Source: Eikenella longinqua
GTDB taxonomy: Bacteria > Pseudomonadota > Gammaproteobacteria > Burkholderiales > Neisseriaceae
Direction of reading: 5' to 3'
DNA: 64,000 bases
Assembly: GCF_001648355.1 (NCBI RefSeq)
Contig: NZ_LXSL01000025.1
Location: 18,413 to 82,412 of the forward strand
Of this stretch, positions 7,839 through 14,599 are shown in pieces. The notes below the pieces were generated by a model. It made no database searches, was not told where the DNA came from, and was given only the letters and a program-made list of their open reading frames with translations. The first letter of the stretch is position 1. Each line of letters opens with the position of its first letter. The translations under genes were made by a program, and so were the position numbers.

Positions 7839-7964
7839 TTAATCTTCCTCGTCTTCTGCCAAGGCGGGCTGCGCTTCCTGGTTGCGGCCGATCAGCCACA
7901 ACACGCCGCCCACCACCACAAAGGCAATCTTAATGCCCCAGGCGATGCCGTCGCCCCAATTAAT
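7839..7964 (-). CDS. Small single-span membrane protein with no standard start codon
   Basis: The minus strand encodes NWGDGIAWGIKIAFVVVGGV followed by LWLIGRNQEAQPALAEDEED and stop: one membrane helix and an acidic tail, about 41 residues. The frame is closed upstream by TAA at 7986-7988 and there is no ATG, GTG or TTG; the only plausible start is ATT at 7962-7964. A promoter-like pair (TTGAAA 8005-8010, TAAAAT 7983-7988, 16-bp spacer) and a near-perfect terminator bracket it, so transcription is likely. Either it uses an AUU start (as infC does in other bacteria) or the 5' end is damaged or misread. Function unknown. Confidence 0.5.
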   Translation of the reverse strand: MNWGDGIAWGIKIAFVVVGGVLWLIGRNQEAQPALAEDEED

Positions 7965-7982
7965 GGTTGATGAAGCTGCGGG

Positions 7983-8010
7983 ATTTTACACAAAGCATAC
8001 ATTTTTTCAA
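7983..8010 (-). promoter_or_regulatory. Promoter-like sequence of the small gene
   Basis: Minus strand TTGAAA (8005-8010), 16-bp spacer and TAAAAT (7983-7988). Transcription would begin about 10-15 bp before the ATT at 7962-7964, leaving almost no leader for a ribosome binding site. Confidence 0.5.
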
Positions 8011-8069
8011 GCAATCGGCGGAAATGGTATGATTACGCCTTCCCGCAAACCCATCCCAAAGGAAACCCC

Positions 8070-8579
8070 ATGCCCCTACTCGACAGCTTCACCGTAGACC
8101 ACACCAAAATGCACGCCCCCGCCGTGCGCGTGGCCAAAAACATGCGCACCCCCAAAGGCGACGACATCACCGTGTTCGACCTGCGCTTCTGCGTGCCCAA
8201 CCAAGAAATCCTGCCAGAAAAAGGCATCCACACGCTGGAACACCTATTTGCCGGCTTCATGCGCAATCATCTGAACGGCGCAAATGTGGAAATCATCGAC
8301 ATCTCCCCCATGGGCTGCCGCACCGGCTTCTACATGAGCGTGATCGGCACCCCCAGCGAAGAAGCCGTGGCCGCCGCCTGGCAGGCCGCCATGCAGGATA
8401 TTTTAAACGTGCAAAGCCAGAGCCAAATCCCCGAGCTGAACGAATACCAATGCGGCACCTACCGCATGCACTCCCTCGAAGAAGCCCAAGACATCGCCCG
8501 CCATATCCTCTCCCGCAAAATCGGCATCAACAAAAACGCCGAGCTTGCCCTGAGCGAAGACATCCTCGGCAAACTCTAA
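8070..8579 (+). CDS. luxS: S-ribosylhomocysteine lyase (AI-2 synthase) LuxS
   Basis: 169-residue metalloenzyme that cleaves S-ribosylhomocysteine to homocysteine and DPD, the precursor of autoinducer-2, in the activated methyl cycle. The metal ligands His54 and His58 lie in HTLEH and Cys128 in EYQCGTYRMHS; the catalytic Cys83 is in MGCRTGFY. All key residues are intact and the length matches the family. It is monocistronic and is followed by an inverted eikDUS pair. A good SD (AAAGGAA) precedes the ATG. Role in AI-2 signalling is known for the family; nothing here shows a receptor. Confidence 0.97.
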   Translation: MPLLDSFTVDHTKMHAPAVRVAKNMRTPKGDDITVFDLRFCVPNQEILPEKGIHTLEHLFAGFMRNHLNGANVEIIDISPMGCRTGFYMSVIGTPSEEAVAAAWQAAMQDILNVQSQSQIPELNEYQCGTYRMHSLEEAQDIARHILSRKIGINKNAELALSEDILGKL

Positions 8580-8592
8580 GCCCCAAACCAAA

Positions 8593-8624
8593 AGGCTACC
8601 TGAAAACCATTTTTCAGGTAGCCT
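8593..8624. terminator. Inverted eikDUS pair after luxS
   Basis: AGGCTACCTGAAAA and TTTTCAGGTAGCCT with a 4-bp gap form a near-perfect hairpin 13 bp after the luxS stop codon. Confidence 0.7.
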
Positions 8625-8659
8625 CTATCGCCCGCCACACCAAATATTTGACACGAGCT

Positions 8660-8875
8660 ATGCAAACTTTCTCCCTCAACGGCCACGAACACATCGCCCT
8701 GTGCGACCTGCTCAAACTCACCGGCCTGGCCGATAGCGGCGGCCAAGCCAAAGCCTGGATCGCCGAAGGCCGCATCCGCCGCAACGGCACGCCCGAAACC
8801 CGCAAAACCGCCAAAATCCGCGCCGGCGAAATCATCGAGCTGGACGATGGCAGCGCGATTGAAGTACAGGAATAA
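8660..8875 (+). CDS. S4-domain RNA-binding protein (YbcJ-like)
   Basis: 71-residue protein consisting of a single S4 fold: MQTFSLNGHEHIALCDLLKL, then GLADSGGQAKAWIAEGRIRRNGTPETRKTAK and IRAGEIIELDDG. The pattern (LADSGGQAK..I.EG.V..NG..E.R...K...G) matches the YbcJ/YlmH-like stand-alone S4 proteins that bind structured RNA, probably ribosome-related. It starts at ATG 8660 and is bounded by inverted eikDUS hairpins on both sides (8593-8624, 8903-8927), so it is probably monocistronic. Confidence 0.85.
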   Translation: MQTFSLNGHEHIALCDLLKLTGLADSGGQAKAWIAEGRIRRNGTPETRKTAKIRAGEIIELDDGSAIEVQE

Positions 8876-8902
8876 AACCGCCGGATACCGCAGCAAATGA
8901 AA

Positions 8903-8927
8903 AGGCTACCTGAAATTCAGGTAGCCT
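8903..8927. terminator. Inverted eikDUS pair between the S4 gene and potI
   Basis: AGGCTACCTGAA directly joined by one base to TTCAGGTAGCCT, giving a tight palindrome between two convergent genes; it can terminate both. Confidence 0.6.
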
Positions 8928-8981
8928 TTATCGCAGGCAATCCGCTAATCAATCAAACGATTCCTGAGGATTGCAAGCCAA

Positions 8982-9977
8982 TCATTCCCGCGAAGCCTCG
9001 TCTGCTGCCGGAGAATCCTCCGCATCCTCCGTTTCCGCCTCTTCCTGCGCGGCCTCTTCGGCTTCGATCAGCACGGAGGGCGGCGGGGTAGCAGCCGCTG
9101 CGGCGGCTTCGCGCGCCTGTTTGTAGGCCAGGGCGGCTTCGCGGTCGCGTTTGTTCACACGGCGCATCATCAGATAGTTGCCCACAATCACCAGCGTGCC
9201 GATGATGGCGATCAGCAGGGTGGCGAGCACGTTCATCTGCGGGTTCACGCCGCGTTTCACTTTGGCGAAAATCAGCTGCGGCAGGGTGGTGTATTCGGGG
9301 CCGCTGAGGAAGGAGGTGATCACCAAATCGTCCATGGAAAGGGTCATGGCCAGCAGGAAGCCGGAGGCGATGGCGGGGGCGATCAGCGGCAGGGTGATCA
9401 CCCAGAAAACCTTCCACGGCTTGGCGCCCAAATCCTGCGCGGCTTCTTCCAGCGATTGGTCGAGCTCGTTTAAGCGGGTGCGGATCACCACGGTTACATA
9501 GGCCATGCACAGCGTGGCGTGGCCGAGCCAGATGGTGAACCAGCCGCGCTCGAATTGCAGCCAGCTGAAGCTGGAGCCGCGCAGCAGCGCCTGCACCTGC
9601 AAAATCAGCATCACCAGCGAAATACCGGTGATGATGTCGGGCATCACCATCGGGGCAGACACCATGCCGGTGAAGAGCGTGCTGCCGCGAAAGCGCTTGA
9701 TGCGCGCCAGCGCGTAGGCGGCCATGGTGCCGAGCACCACGGCGGCGGCGGCGGAAATCAGGGCGATGCGGATGGAAAGCCAGGTGGCTTCCAGGATTTC
9801 GCTGTTGTTCAGCAGCGCGCCGTACCATTTGGTGGAGAAGCCACCCCACACGGTAACCAGCTCAGAGCGGTTGAAGGAGTACACCACCAACACCACGAGC
9901 GGAATATAGAGGAAGCCCAGGCCCAGCAGCAGGCAGCCGCGCAAAAACCAGGCAGACCATGAAGATTTTCTAGCCAC
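8982..9977 (-). CDS. potI: Putrescine ABC transporter permease PotI
   Basis: 331-residue inner-membrane permease of the polyamine importer, with six hydrophobic segments and the ABC-permease EAA loop EEAAQDLGAKPWKVFWVITLP that contacts the ATPase. It overlaps potH by 8 bp and is the last gene of potG-potH-potI. Unusual: after the last helix (about residue 270) the protein has a roughly 45-residue tail that is rich in Ala, Glu and Asp (RRVNKRDREAALAYKQ, then an acidic run), making it about 50 residues longer than E. coli PotI (281). The tail is probably a cytosolic extension; its role is unknown. Confidence 0.92.
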   Translation of the reverse strand: MARKSSWSAWFLRGCLLLGLGFLYIPLVVLVVYSFNRSELVTVWGGFSTKWYGALLNNSEILEATWLSIRIALISAAAAVVLGTMAAYALARIKRFRGSTLFTGMVSAPMVMPDIITGISLVMLILQVQALLRGSSFSWLQFERGWFTIWLGHATLCMAYVTVVIRTRLNELDQSLEEAAQDLGAKPWKVFWVITLPLIAPAIASGFLLAMTLSMDDLVITSFLSGPEYTTLPQLIFAKVKRGVNPQMNVLATLLIAIIGTLVIVGNYLMMRRVNKRDREAALAYKQAREAAAAAATPPPSVLIEAEEAAQEEAETEDAEDSPAADEASRE

Positions 9978-10944
9978 GGCGTGCTCCTTCCAGTTGTTTG
10001 GTTTCGTGGCGGTGGAACAGGCCGATGGGCACCACCAAAAGCAACACCATCACCACGGCCATGGCCGAAGCCAGCGGCCAGTCGTTTTGCGTGAAGAAGG
10101 CCTGCCACAGGGCTTTGCCGATCATCAAATGCTCGGGCCCGCCCACCAAATCGGGAATCACGAATTCGCCCACCGCCGGAATAAACACCAGCATCGAGCC
10201 GGCGATGATGCCGCTTTTGGAGAGCGGCAGAGTGATGGAGAAAAACGATTTTACCGGCCCCGCGCCCAAATCGGCCGAGGCTTCGAGCAGGCGGCCGTCC
10301 AGCTTCAAGAGCTGGGTGTAGAGCGGCAGCACCATGAAGGGCAGGTAGGTATAGACCATCACGATATTGAGCGAAAAGCTGTTGTAAAACATATCCAGAG
10401 GCTCGTTAATCCAGCCCCAGCGCAGGAGCAGGTTGTTGATGATGCCGTTTTGCGACAGCAGCCCCATCCAGGCATACACGCGCAAGAGCAGCGAAGTCCA
10501 AAACGGCAGCATGATGGCCAAGAGCAGCGGGTTGCGCCATTTTTCACGGCTGCGCGAGATGGCGTAGGCGATGGGGTAGCCGGCCAAGAGACAGATCAGC
10601 GTGGTGGTGAGCGCGGTTTTGATGGAGAGCAGGTAGATGTGCACATACAGGTTGCTGCCGGATTTATCGGCAAAGGGGTTGAGCCCGAGCCACAGCGACG
10701 ACCAGAAATTGTCGAAAATGCCGGTGTAGTTCAGGTAGCTCAGGGAAATGTTCACACGGCCGGCCGCCTCGTCCACGGTGTAGAGCGGGGTGTAGGGCGG
10801 AATCGACGTGGCCTGCTCGGCCAGGCTGATTTTCAGCACGAAGAAGAAGGGGATCAGAAACAAAACCAGCAGCCACAGGTAGGGAACGGCAATCACCCAT
10901 CCCTGCCCCGGCCGCAGCCTGTCTTTCAACGCCTGCCATTTCAT
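9970..10944 (-). CDS. potH: Putrescine ABC transporter permease PotH
   Basis: 324-residue permease partner of PotI. Six membrane spans, a long periplasmic loop after the first one (residues about 45-100, containing SLSYLNYTGIFDNFWSS), and the EAA motif LEASADLGAGPVKSFFSITLPLS. Together with PotI it forms the channel of the polyamine importer; the ATPase PotG is encoded just upstream. No substrate-binding protein (PotF/PotD) is encoded nearby, so it must be elsewhere. The gap to potG (about 78 bp) contains eikDUS copies. Confidence 0.93.
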   Translation of the reverse strand: MKWQALKDRLRPGQGWVIAVPYLWLLVLFLIPFFFVLKISLAEQATSIPPYTPLYTVDEAAGRVNISLSYLNYTGIFDNFWSSLWLGLNPFADKSGSNLYVHIYLLSIKTALTTTLICLLAGYPIAYAISRSREKWRNPLLLAIMLPFWTSLLLRVYAWMGLLSQNGIINNLLLRWGWINEPLDMFYNSFSLNIVMVYTYLPFMVLPLYTQLLKLDGRLLEASADLGAGPVKSFFSITLPLSKSGIIAGSMLVFIPAVGEFVIPDLVGGPEHLMIGKALWQAFFTQNDWPLASAMAVVMVLLLVVPIGLFHRHETKQLEGARRG

Positions 10945-11022
10945 TTTTCAGGTAGCCTCTTTCATATTCGGCTGCCGGCAAATTTGCCTGCTGCAGCCAT
11001 GCTTGTATTTTTCAGGTAGCCT

Positions 11023-12150
11023 TTAGCGGGTGAGCGGCACGGGCTGGTTGGCCGGCCAGCTCAGATACACGGTTTCGTCCCATGTGGGCGGCTCGAGGTT
11101 GGCCAGATACCAGTAAGACGACAACACTTGGCTTTTCACCATGCGCCCGCTGGGCAGCTGCACATGATAGATGCCGAAGCTGCCCAAATAGGCGATTTCC
11201 TTCACTGTACCGATGGTCCAGTTGTGCTCGCCCAGGTTGGCGGGCTTTTCTTTGTGCATATTGATGTCTTCGGGGCGGATGCTCACCCACATGGTTTGCT
11301 CTTCCGGCCCGGCCACGCTGTGGTCGATGAGGATATTCTGCGCCAGCTCAGGGCAGTCGATTTCGGCGTGGTCGGCTTCGTCGGCCACCAGCTGGCCTTC
11401 GAAAATGTTGGTTTCGCCGATAAATTCGGCGGTGAAGCGGCTGTTGGGGAAGTCGTACACTTCGCGCGGGGTGCCCACCTGTTGCAGATGCCCTTCCGAC
11501 ATGATGGCGATGCGGGTGGCCATGGTCATGGCTTCTTCCTGGTCGTGCGTTACCATGATGCAGGTTACGCCCACTTTCTCTAGCGTATTCACCAATTCGA
11601 GCTGGGTTTGCTGGCGCAGGTTTTTATCCAGCGCGCCCAAGGGCTCGTCTAGGAGCAGGAGTTTGGGCTGCTTGGCCAGGGCGCGCGCCAAAGCGATGCG
11701 CTGCTGCTGGCCGCCGGAGAGCTGGTGCGGCTTGCGCTTGGCGTATTTGCTCATCTGCACCAGGCGCAGCATTTCTTCCACGCGCTCGGCAATCTGGTCT
11801 TTGGGCATTTTGTCCTGCTTCAGGCCGAAGGCGATATTTTGCTCTACGGTCATGTGCGGAAACAGGGCGTAGCTTTGAAACATCATATTGATGGGGCGGT
11901 CGTACGGCGGCAGGCGGGTGATGTCTTGGCCGTCCAAAATAATCTTGCCCTGATCGGGGGTTTCCATGCCGGCGAGCATGCGCAGCAGGGTGGATTTGCC
12001 CGAGCCGGAGCTGCCCAAGAGGGCGAAGATTTCGTGGCGGTCGATATCCAAATCGATATGGTCCACCGCATAGTTTTCGCCGTAGGTTTTCACCACGTCT
12101 TTAATTTGCAGGTAGGGCTTGGTTTGGGGGGGCGTGTATTTTTCAGACAT
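11023..12150 (-). CDS. potG: Polyamine ABC transporter ATP-binding protein PotG
   Basis: 375-residue ATPase energising polyamine uptake. Walker A GSSGSGKST near residues 46-54, Q-loop MFQSYALFPHMTVEQNIAFGLKQD, signature LSGGQQQRIALARALA, Walker B LLLLDEPLGALD and the switch His in TCIMVTHDQEEAMTMA are all intact; the C-terminal TOBE domain follows. I chose ATG 12148-12150 (MSEKYTPPQTKPYLQ) since it has a GGAGC site upstream and matches the length of E. coli PotG (377). The linker and Q-loop sequence resemble PotG more than PotA. Confidence 0.94.
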   Translation of the reverse strand: MSEKYTPPQTKPYLQIKDVVKTYGENYAVDHIDLDIDRHEIFALLGSSGSGKSTLLRMLAGMETPDQGKIILDGQDITRLPPYDRPINMMFQSYALFPHMTVEQNIAFGLKQDKMPKDQIAERVEEMLRLVQMSKYAKRKPHQLSGGQQQRIALARALAKQPKLLLLDEPLGALDKNLRQQTQLELVNTLEKVGVTCIMVTHDQEEAMTMATRIAIMSEGHLQQVGTPREVYDFPNSRFTAEFIGETNIFEGQLVADEADHAEIDCPELAQNILIDHSVAGPEEQTMWVSIRPEDINMHKEKPANLGEHNWTIGTVKEIAYLGSFGIYHVQLPSGRMVKSQVLSSYWYLANLEPPTWDETVYLSWPANQPVPLTR

Positions 12151-12619
12151 GGGCGAAAAGCTCCGCATCGGTGCCTGCCGTTTGGTGTGGCGGCGGGCAG
12201 GGTTCAAGTTTAAAGCCGGTTGGATTCAAACACGCGGCGCGGCGGCGACGCCATGCCTTTTCAATCAACCGGCTATACGACAATATTTTGTGAGGCGTGA
12301 TTGTAGGATAGCAGGCAGGCGGGGGCAACGAAAAAAAACGTCAGGCCGCATTTTTACCTAGCATGAGACCTTGGCAAAACCTCAGATTTGAGCGCAGTTC
12401 AAAGCGATAGCATCGCGGAATGCACAGACATAACATATAGTTAGGCAAGCATTCGAGAAGCGCATCGCGAAGAAATGCGCCAAAGATGAGGATTTTGCCA
12501 ATGTCTCAACTTAACAGATAAGTGTTGCCCGCAGGCAATTTTCTTGCCAGCACAAGAGGCTACCTGAAAACAGTTTGCCAGATTTTAGCTTTGCTGAAGC
12601 CGATGCTTTTCAGGTAGCC
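12151..12619. other. Intergenic region upstream of potG with a MITE-like element
   Basis: 469 bp without a credible gene. It should contain the potG promoter (12151-12360), a 143-bp MITE-like element (12365-12507) and an eikDUS-bounded repeat (12557-12620) shared with the next, convergent gene end. Confidence 0.7.
12365..12507. mobile_element. MITE-like element with 21-bp terminal inverted repeats
   Basis: The left end GAGACCTTGGCAAAACCTCA and the right end (reverse complement GAGACATTGGCAAAATCCTCA) match at all but two positions. The ends resemble the GAGACCTTTGCAAAA ends of IS5-family elements (IS1106 type) in Neisseria. The 143-bp body has no coding capacity but contains GCGATAGCATCGCGGAATGC and a related complement (GCGCATCGCGAAGAAATGCG), so it can fold. 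I see no clear target duplication. Confidence 0.7.
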
Positions 12620-12620
12620 T
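12557..12620. repeat. Short eikDUS-bounded repeat
   Basis: AGGCTACCTGAAAA ... GATTTTAGCTTTGCTGAAGCCGATGC ... TTTTCAGGTAGCCT (middle part shortened here). It is a small member of the DUS-linked family, ending at the stop codon of the next gene. Confidence 0.6.
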
Positions 12621-13033
12621 CACACATAGCGCATCACATATTTCAACCAGCGTATCAGCGCCGCCACCAGCAGGCCGATCAGTGCACCGACCAAAGCCTG
12701 CCGCCAGCCGAAGCCGATCAACAGCGCGCACACCAGGCCGCCCACCGCGCCACAAAGGTATTGATCACGCCGCTTGAAACCGAAGACGGGCTCCGGGTCG
12801 GCCAAATCTTCTTCGATAAACCAAAGCGCCAGCAGCGTGCCGATGCCCAGACCGACGCCGATCACGGACGGCCAGGGCGCAGCGGTGCGGCCGAGCAGCT
12901 TGTCTAAAATCAAGCCGCCGGCATACAGCAACCCGCACAGCGCGGCAAACGCCAACACAAACACACGGCCGGCCGCCTCGCTGCCGCCGAACCAATCCCA
13001 AAAGCGGTGGCTGAATTTACCGAAGAATTTCAT
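12620..13033 (-). CDS. Hypothetical membrane protein (137 aa)
   Basis: Unrecognised protein with about four hydrophobic segments: VFVLAFAALCGLLYAGGLIL, WPSVIGVGLGIGTLLALWF, YLCGAVGGLVCALLIGFG and ALVGALIGLLVAALIRWL. A short charged stretch (EEDLADPEPVFGFKRRDQ) lies between helices 2 and 3. The N-terminus MKFFGKFSHRFWDWFGGSEAAG is polar and cytosolic. It stands alone between repeats. I see no motif that suggests a function. Confidence 0.65.
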   Translation of the reverse strand: MKFFGKFSHRFWDWFGGSEAAGRVFVLAFAALCGLLYAGGLILDKLLGRTAAPWPSVIGVGLGIGTLLALWFIEEDLADPEPVFGFKRRDQYLCGAVGGLVCALLIGFGWRQALVGALIGLLVAALIRWLKYVMRYV

Positions 13034-13062
13034 GCTGCTGCCCTCTGTTTGGATGCGGTGAA

Positions 13063-13186
13063 AGGCTACCTGAAAGCGTGAGCTTCAACGAAGTGGACCG
13101 ATGTCTTGGCGCAGCCAAGGCTGAGTTTCTACAAAGTAAAACCGATACCTTGCGGAGCCAGGCGGAATTTTTGCGAAGCTAAAAAC
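13063..13186 (+). repeat. DUS-linked GCTTC/GAAG repeat, copy 4
   Basis: AGGCTACCTGAAAGCGTGAG, then CTTCAACGAAGTGGACCGATG and GTCTTGGCGCAGCCAAGGC, ending TTTCTACAAAG; a second degenerate unit follows to 13186 (TTTTTGCGAAGCTAAAAACG). Nearly identical to copy 1 over the first 75 bp. Confidence 0.8.
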
Positions 13187-13300
13187 GAGGCGGGCTGCTT
13201 TTGGCCGGCTTCATCCGCCCGATATTTTTCAGGTAGCCTGCAACCGGCTTCGAGGCTACCTGAAAAATTTACCGCCATTCGGCCAATGCGGGCGGGCGTA

Positions 13301-13708
13301 TCAACGCAGTTTCTGCAAAAACGGATTAAACGCGATTTCCCACAAAAAGCCGTCGGGGTCGGCGAGATAGCCGCTGTATCCGCCCCAAAACACTTTCTGT
13401 GGGGCTTTGATAATGTTCGCATTTTTGGCGGCAAACCCGGCAAACAGCGCGTCCACTTCGGCTTCGCTGGCCACATTGTGCGCCAAGGCAAAACGCGGGA
13501 AGCCGCTGCCCTGCGCCGGCACCTGCGCGTCTTGCGCCAAGGCTTCCCGGCCGAACAGGGCGAGCAGCAGCGCGCCGCCTGTTTGGAAAAACGCGATGTT
13601 TTCGTTGCTCTGTTCCGTTTCCTGCCAGCCGAACACGTCGCGGTAGAAGCGGCGCGATTCGGCCAGGTCGGCCACGCCGAGCGTGATGTAGTTGATGTGT
13701 TGCTGCAT
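13301..13708 (-). CDS. VOC (glyoxalase/bleomycin resistance) superfamily protein
   Basis: 135-residue protein with the paired beta-alpha-beta-beta-beta modules of vicinal-oxygen-chelate enzymes: INYITLGVADLAESRRFYRDVFGW at the N-terminus and GYSGYLADPDGFLWEIAFNPF at the C-terminus. The metal-site His near the start (HINYITLG) and the Glu in WEIAFNP are present. Start chosen at ATG 13706-13708, which lies 7 nt after AAAGGA; an ATG two codons earlier is too close to the SD. Substrate cannot be told from sequence. Confidence 0.85.
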   Translation of the reverse strand: MQQHINYITLGVADLAESRRFYRDVFGWQETEQSNENIAFFQTGGALLLALFGREALAQDAQVPAQGSGFPRFALAHNVASEAEVDALFAGFAAKNANIIKAPQKVFWGGYSGYLADPDGFLWEIAFNPFLQKLR

Positions 13709-13807
13709 ATCCATTTCCTTTAATTTGGAGGCTTTGAGGCTACCTGCAAACCTAAGCCGCAACAAAGGTATTTTGCCAACCTACAAAATGCAGGCTGCTT
13801 TTATATT

Positions 13808-13819
13808 TTCAGACGGCCT
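13808..13819 (-). repeat. Foreign-dialect uptake sequence (AG-DUS of Neisseria)
   Basis: TTCAGACGGCCT, the complement of AGGCCGTCTGAA, the standard uptake sequence of Neisseria rather than the Eikenella form. It spans the 3' end of the AlkD-like gene. Another complete copy lies at 14559-14570, followed by a one-mismatch AT-DUS (14571-14582) and an eikDUS (14584-14595). Confidence 0.9.
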
Positions 13820-14477
13820 TTGGCGGCAGGTATTTCCCCGCTTCGCGCAGGCTCAGTTTGGCCATTTCGTGCCCGTGGCGGCCGATAAAGCCTTGCACCC
13901 ATGCAGGGTTGGTTTTGCTGTAATCGCGCAATGCCCAGCCGATGGCTTTGTTGATGAAAAATTCTTTCTGCCCCAGATTGTTGCAGATGCTTTTTTCCAG
14001 CAGCGCGGTGTCGGTGTGTTGTTTGCGGAGCAGTTGGTGGTCGATGGCGACGCGGCGCAGCCAGATGTTGTCGTCCGTGCTCCATGCCAACAGAACGGCA
14101 TTGACTTCGGGGTGGTGCAGGGCAATGCCGCCGACAATGCGGTCGAGTACGTCCGAGCTGTCCCACCATGATTTTTCGGTAATCAGCGTCTGCAAACGCG
14201 GGATGTCCTGCGGGGTCAGGTATTGCTGCATTTTTTTCAGGTATTCGAGCGCGGCGTATTGCAGTTCGCGGTGCGGGTCGTCCCAGCAGCGGCGCACGAA
14301 ATCCCAATCGGGCGGCTGTTTGGCGGCCTCTTTGAAAAACGGGCGGCACAGGCGGGCAAGCTCGGGTTTGCCGATGCCCAAATAGGCAAAGCGGTGTTTC
14401 ATGTAGGCCTGCATCGGCGTGGCGCGTTCGGGGTCGGCGTGTTGTTGCAGGACGGCAAGCAGGGCGGGGTAATCCAT
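13809..14477 (-). CDS. AlkD-like DNA alkylation repair (HEAT-repeat) protein
   Basis: 222-residue all-helical protein of the AlkC/AlkD DNA glycosylase family, which removes positively charged alkylated bases. Characteristic segments are MKHRFAYLGIGKPELARLCRPFFKE, HRELQYAALEYLKK, EKSWWDSSDVLDRIVGG and KEFFINKAIGWALRDYSKTNPAWV; the WWDSSD and RDYSKTNP motifs are typical. The end of the gene coincides with a Neisseria-type DUS, and another Neisseria-type DUS lies just upstream, so the gene was probably gained from Neisseria. Fold assignment is good; catalytic activity is inferred. Confidence 0.85.
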   Translation of the reverse strand: MDYPALLAVLQQHADPERATPMQAYMKHRFAYLGIGKPELARLCRPFFKEAAKQPPDWDFVRRCWDDPHRELQYAALEYLKKMQQYLTPQDIPRLQTLITEKSWWDSSDVLDRIVGGIALHHPEVNAVLLAWSTDDNIWLRRVAIDHQLLRKQHTDTALLEKSICNNLGQKEFFINKAIGWALRDYSKTNPAWVQGFIGRHGHEMAKLSLREAGKYLPPKAV

Positions 14478-14599
14478 AGGATTTCCTTGTCTTGGGAACG
14501 GGCGGGGTTGGGGCGGTTTGAGGGGTTTTGATGTTGGATGCAGGCTGCTTTATAAGGTTTCAGACGGCCTTCCAGACGGCATTCAGGCTACCTGAAACC

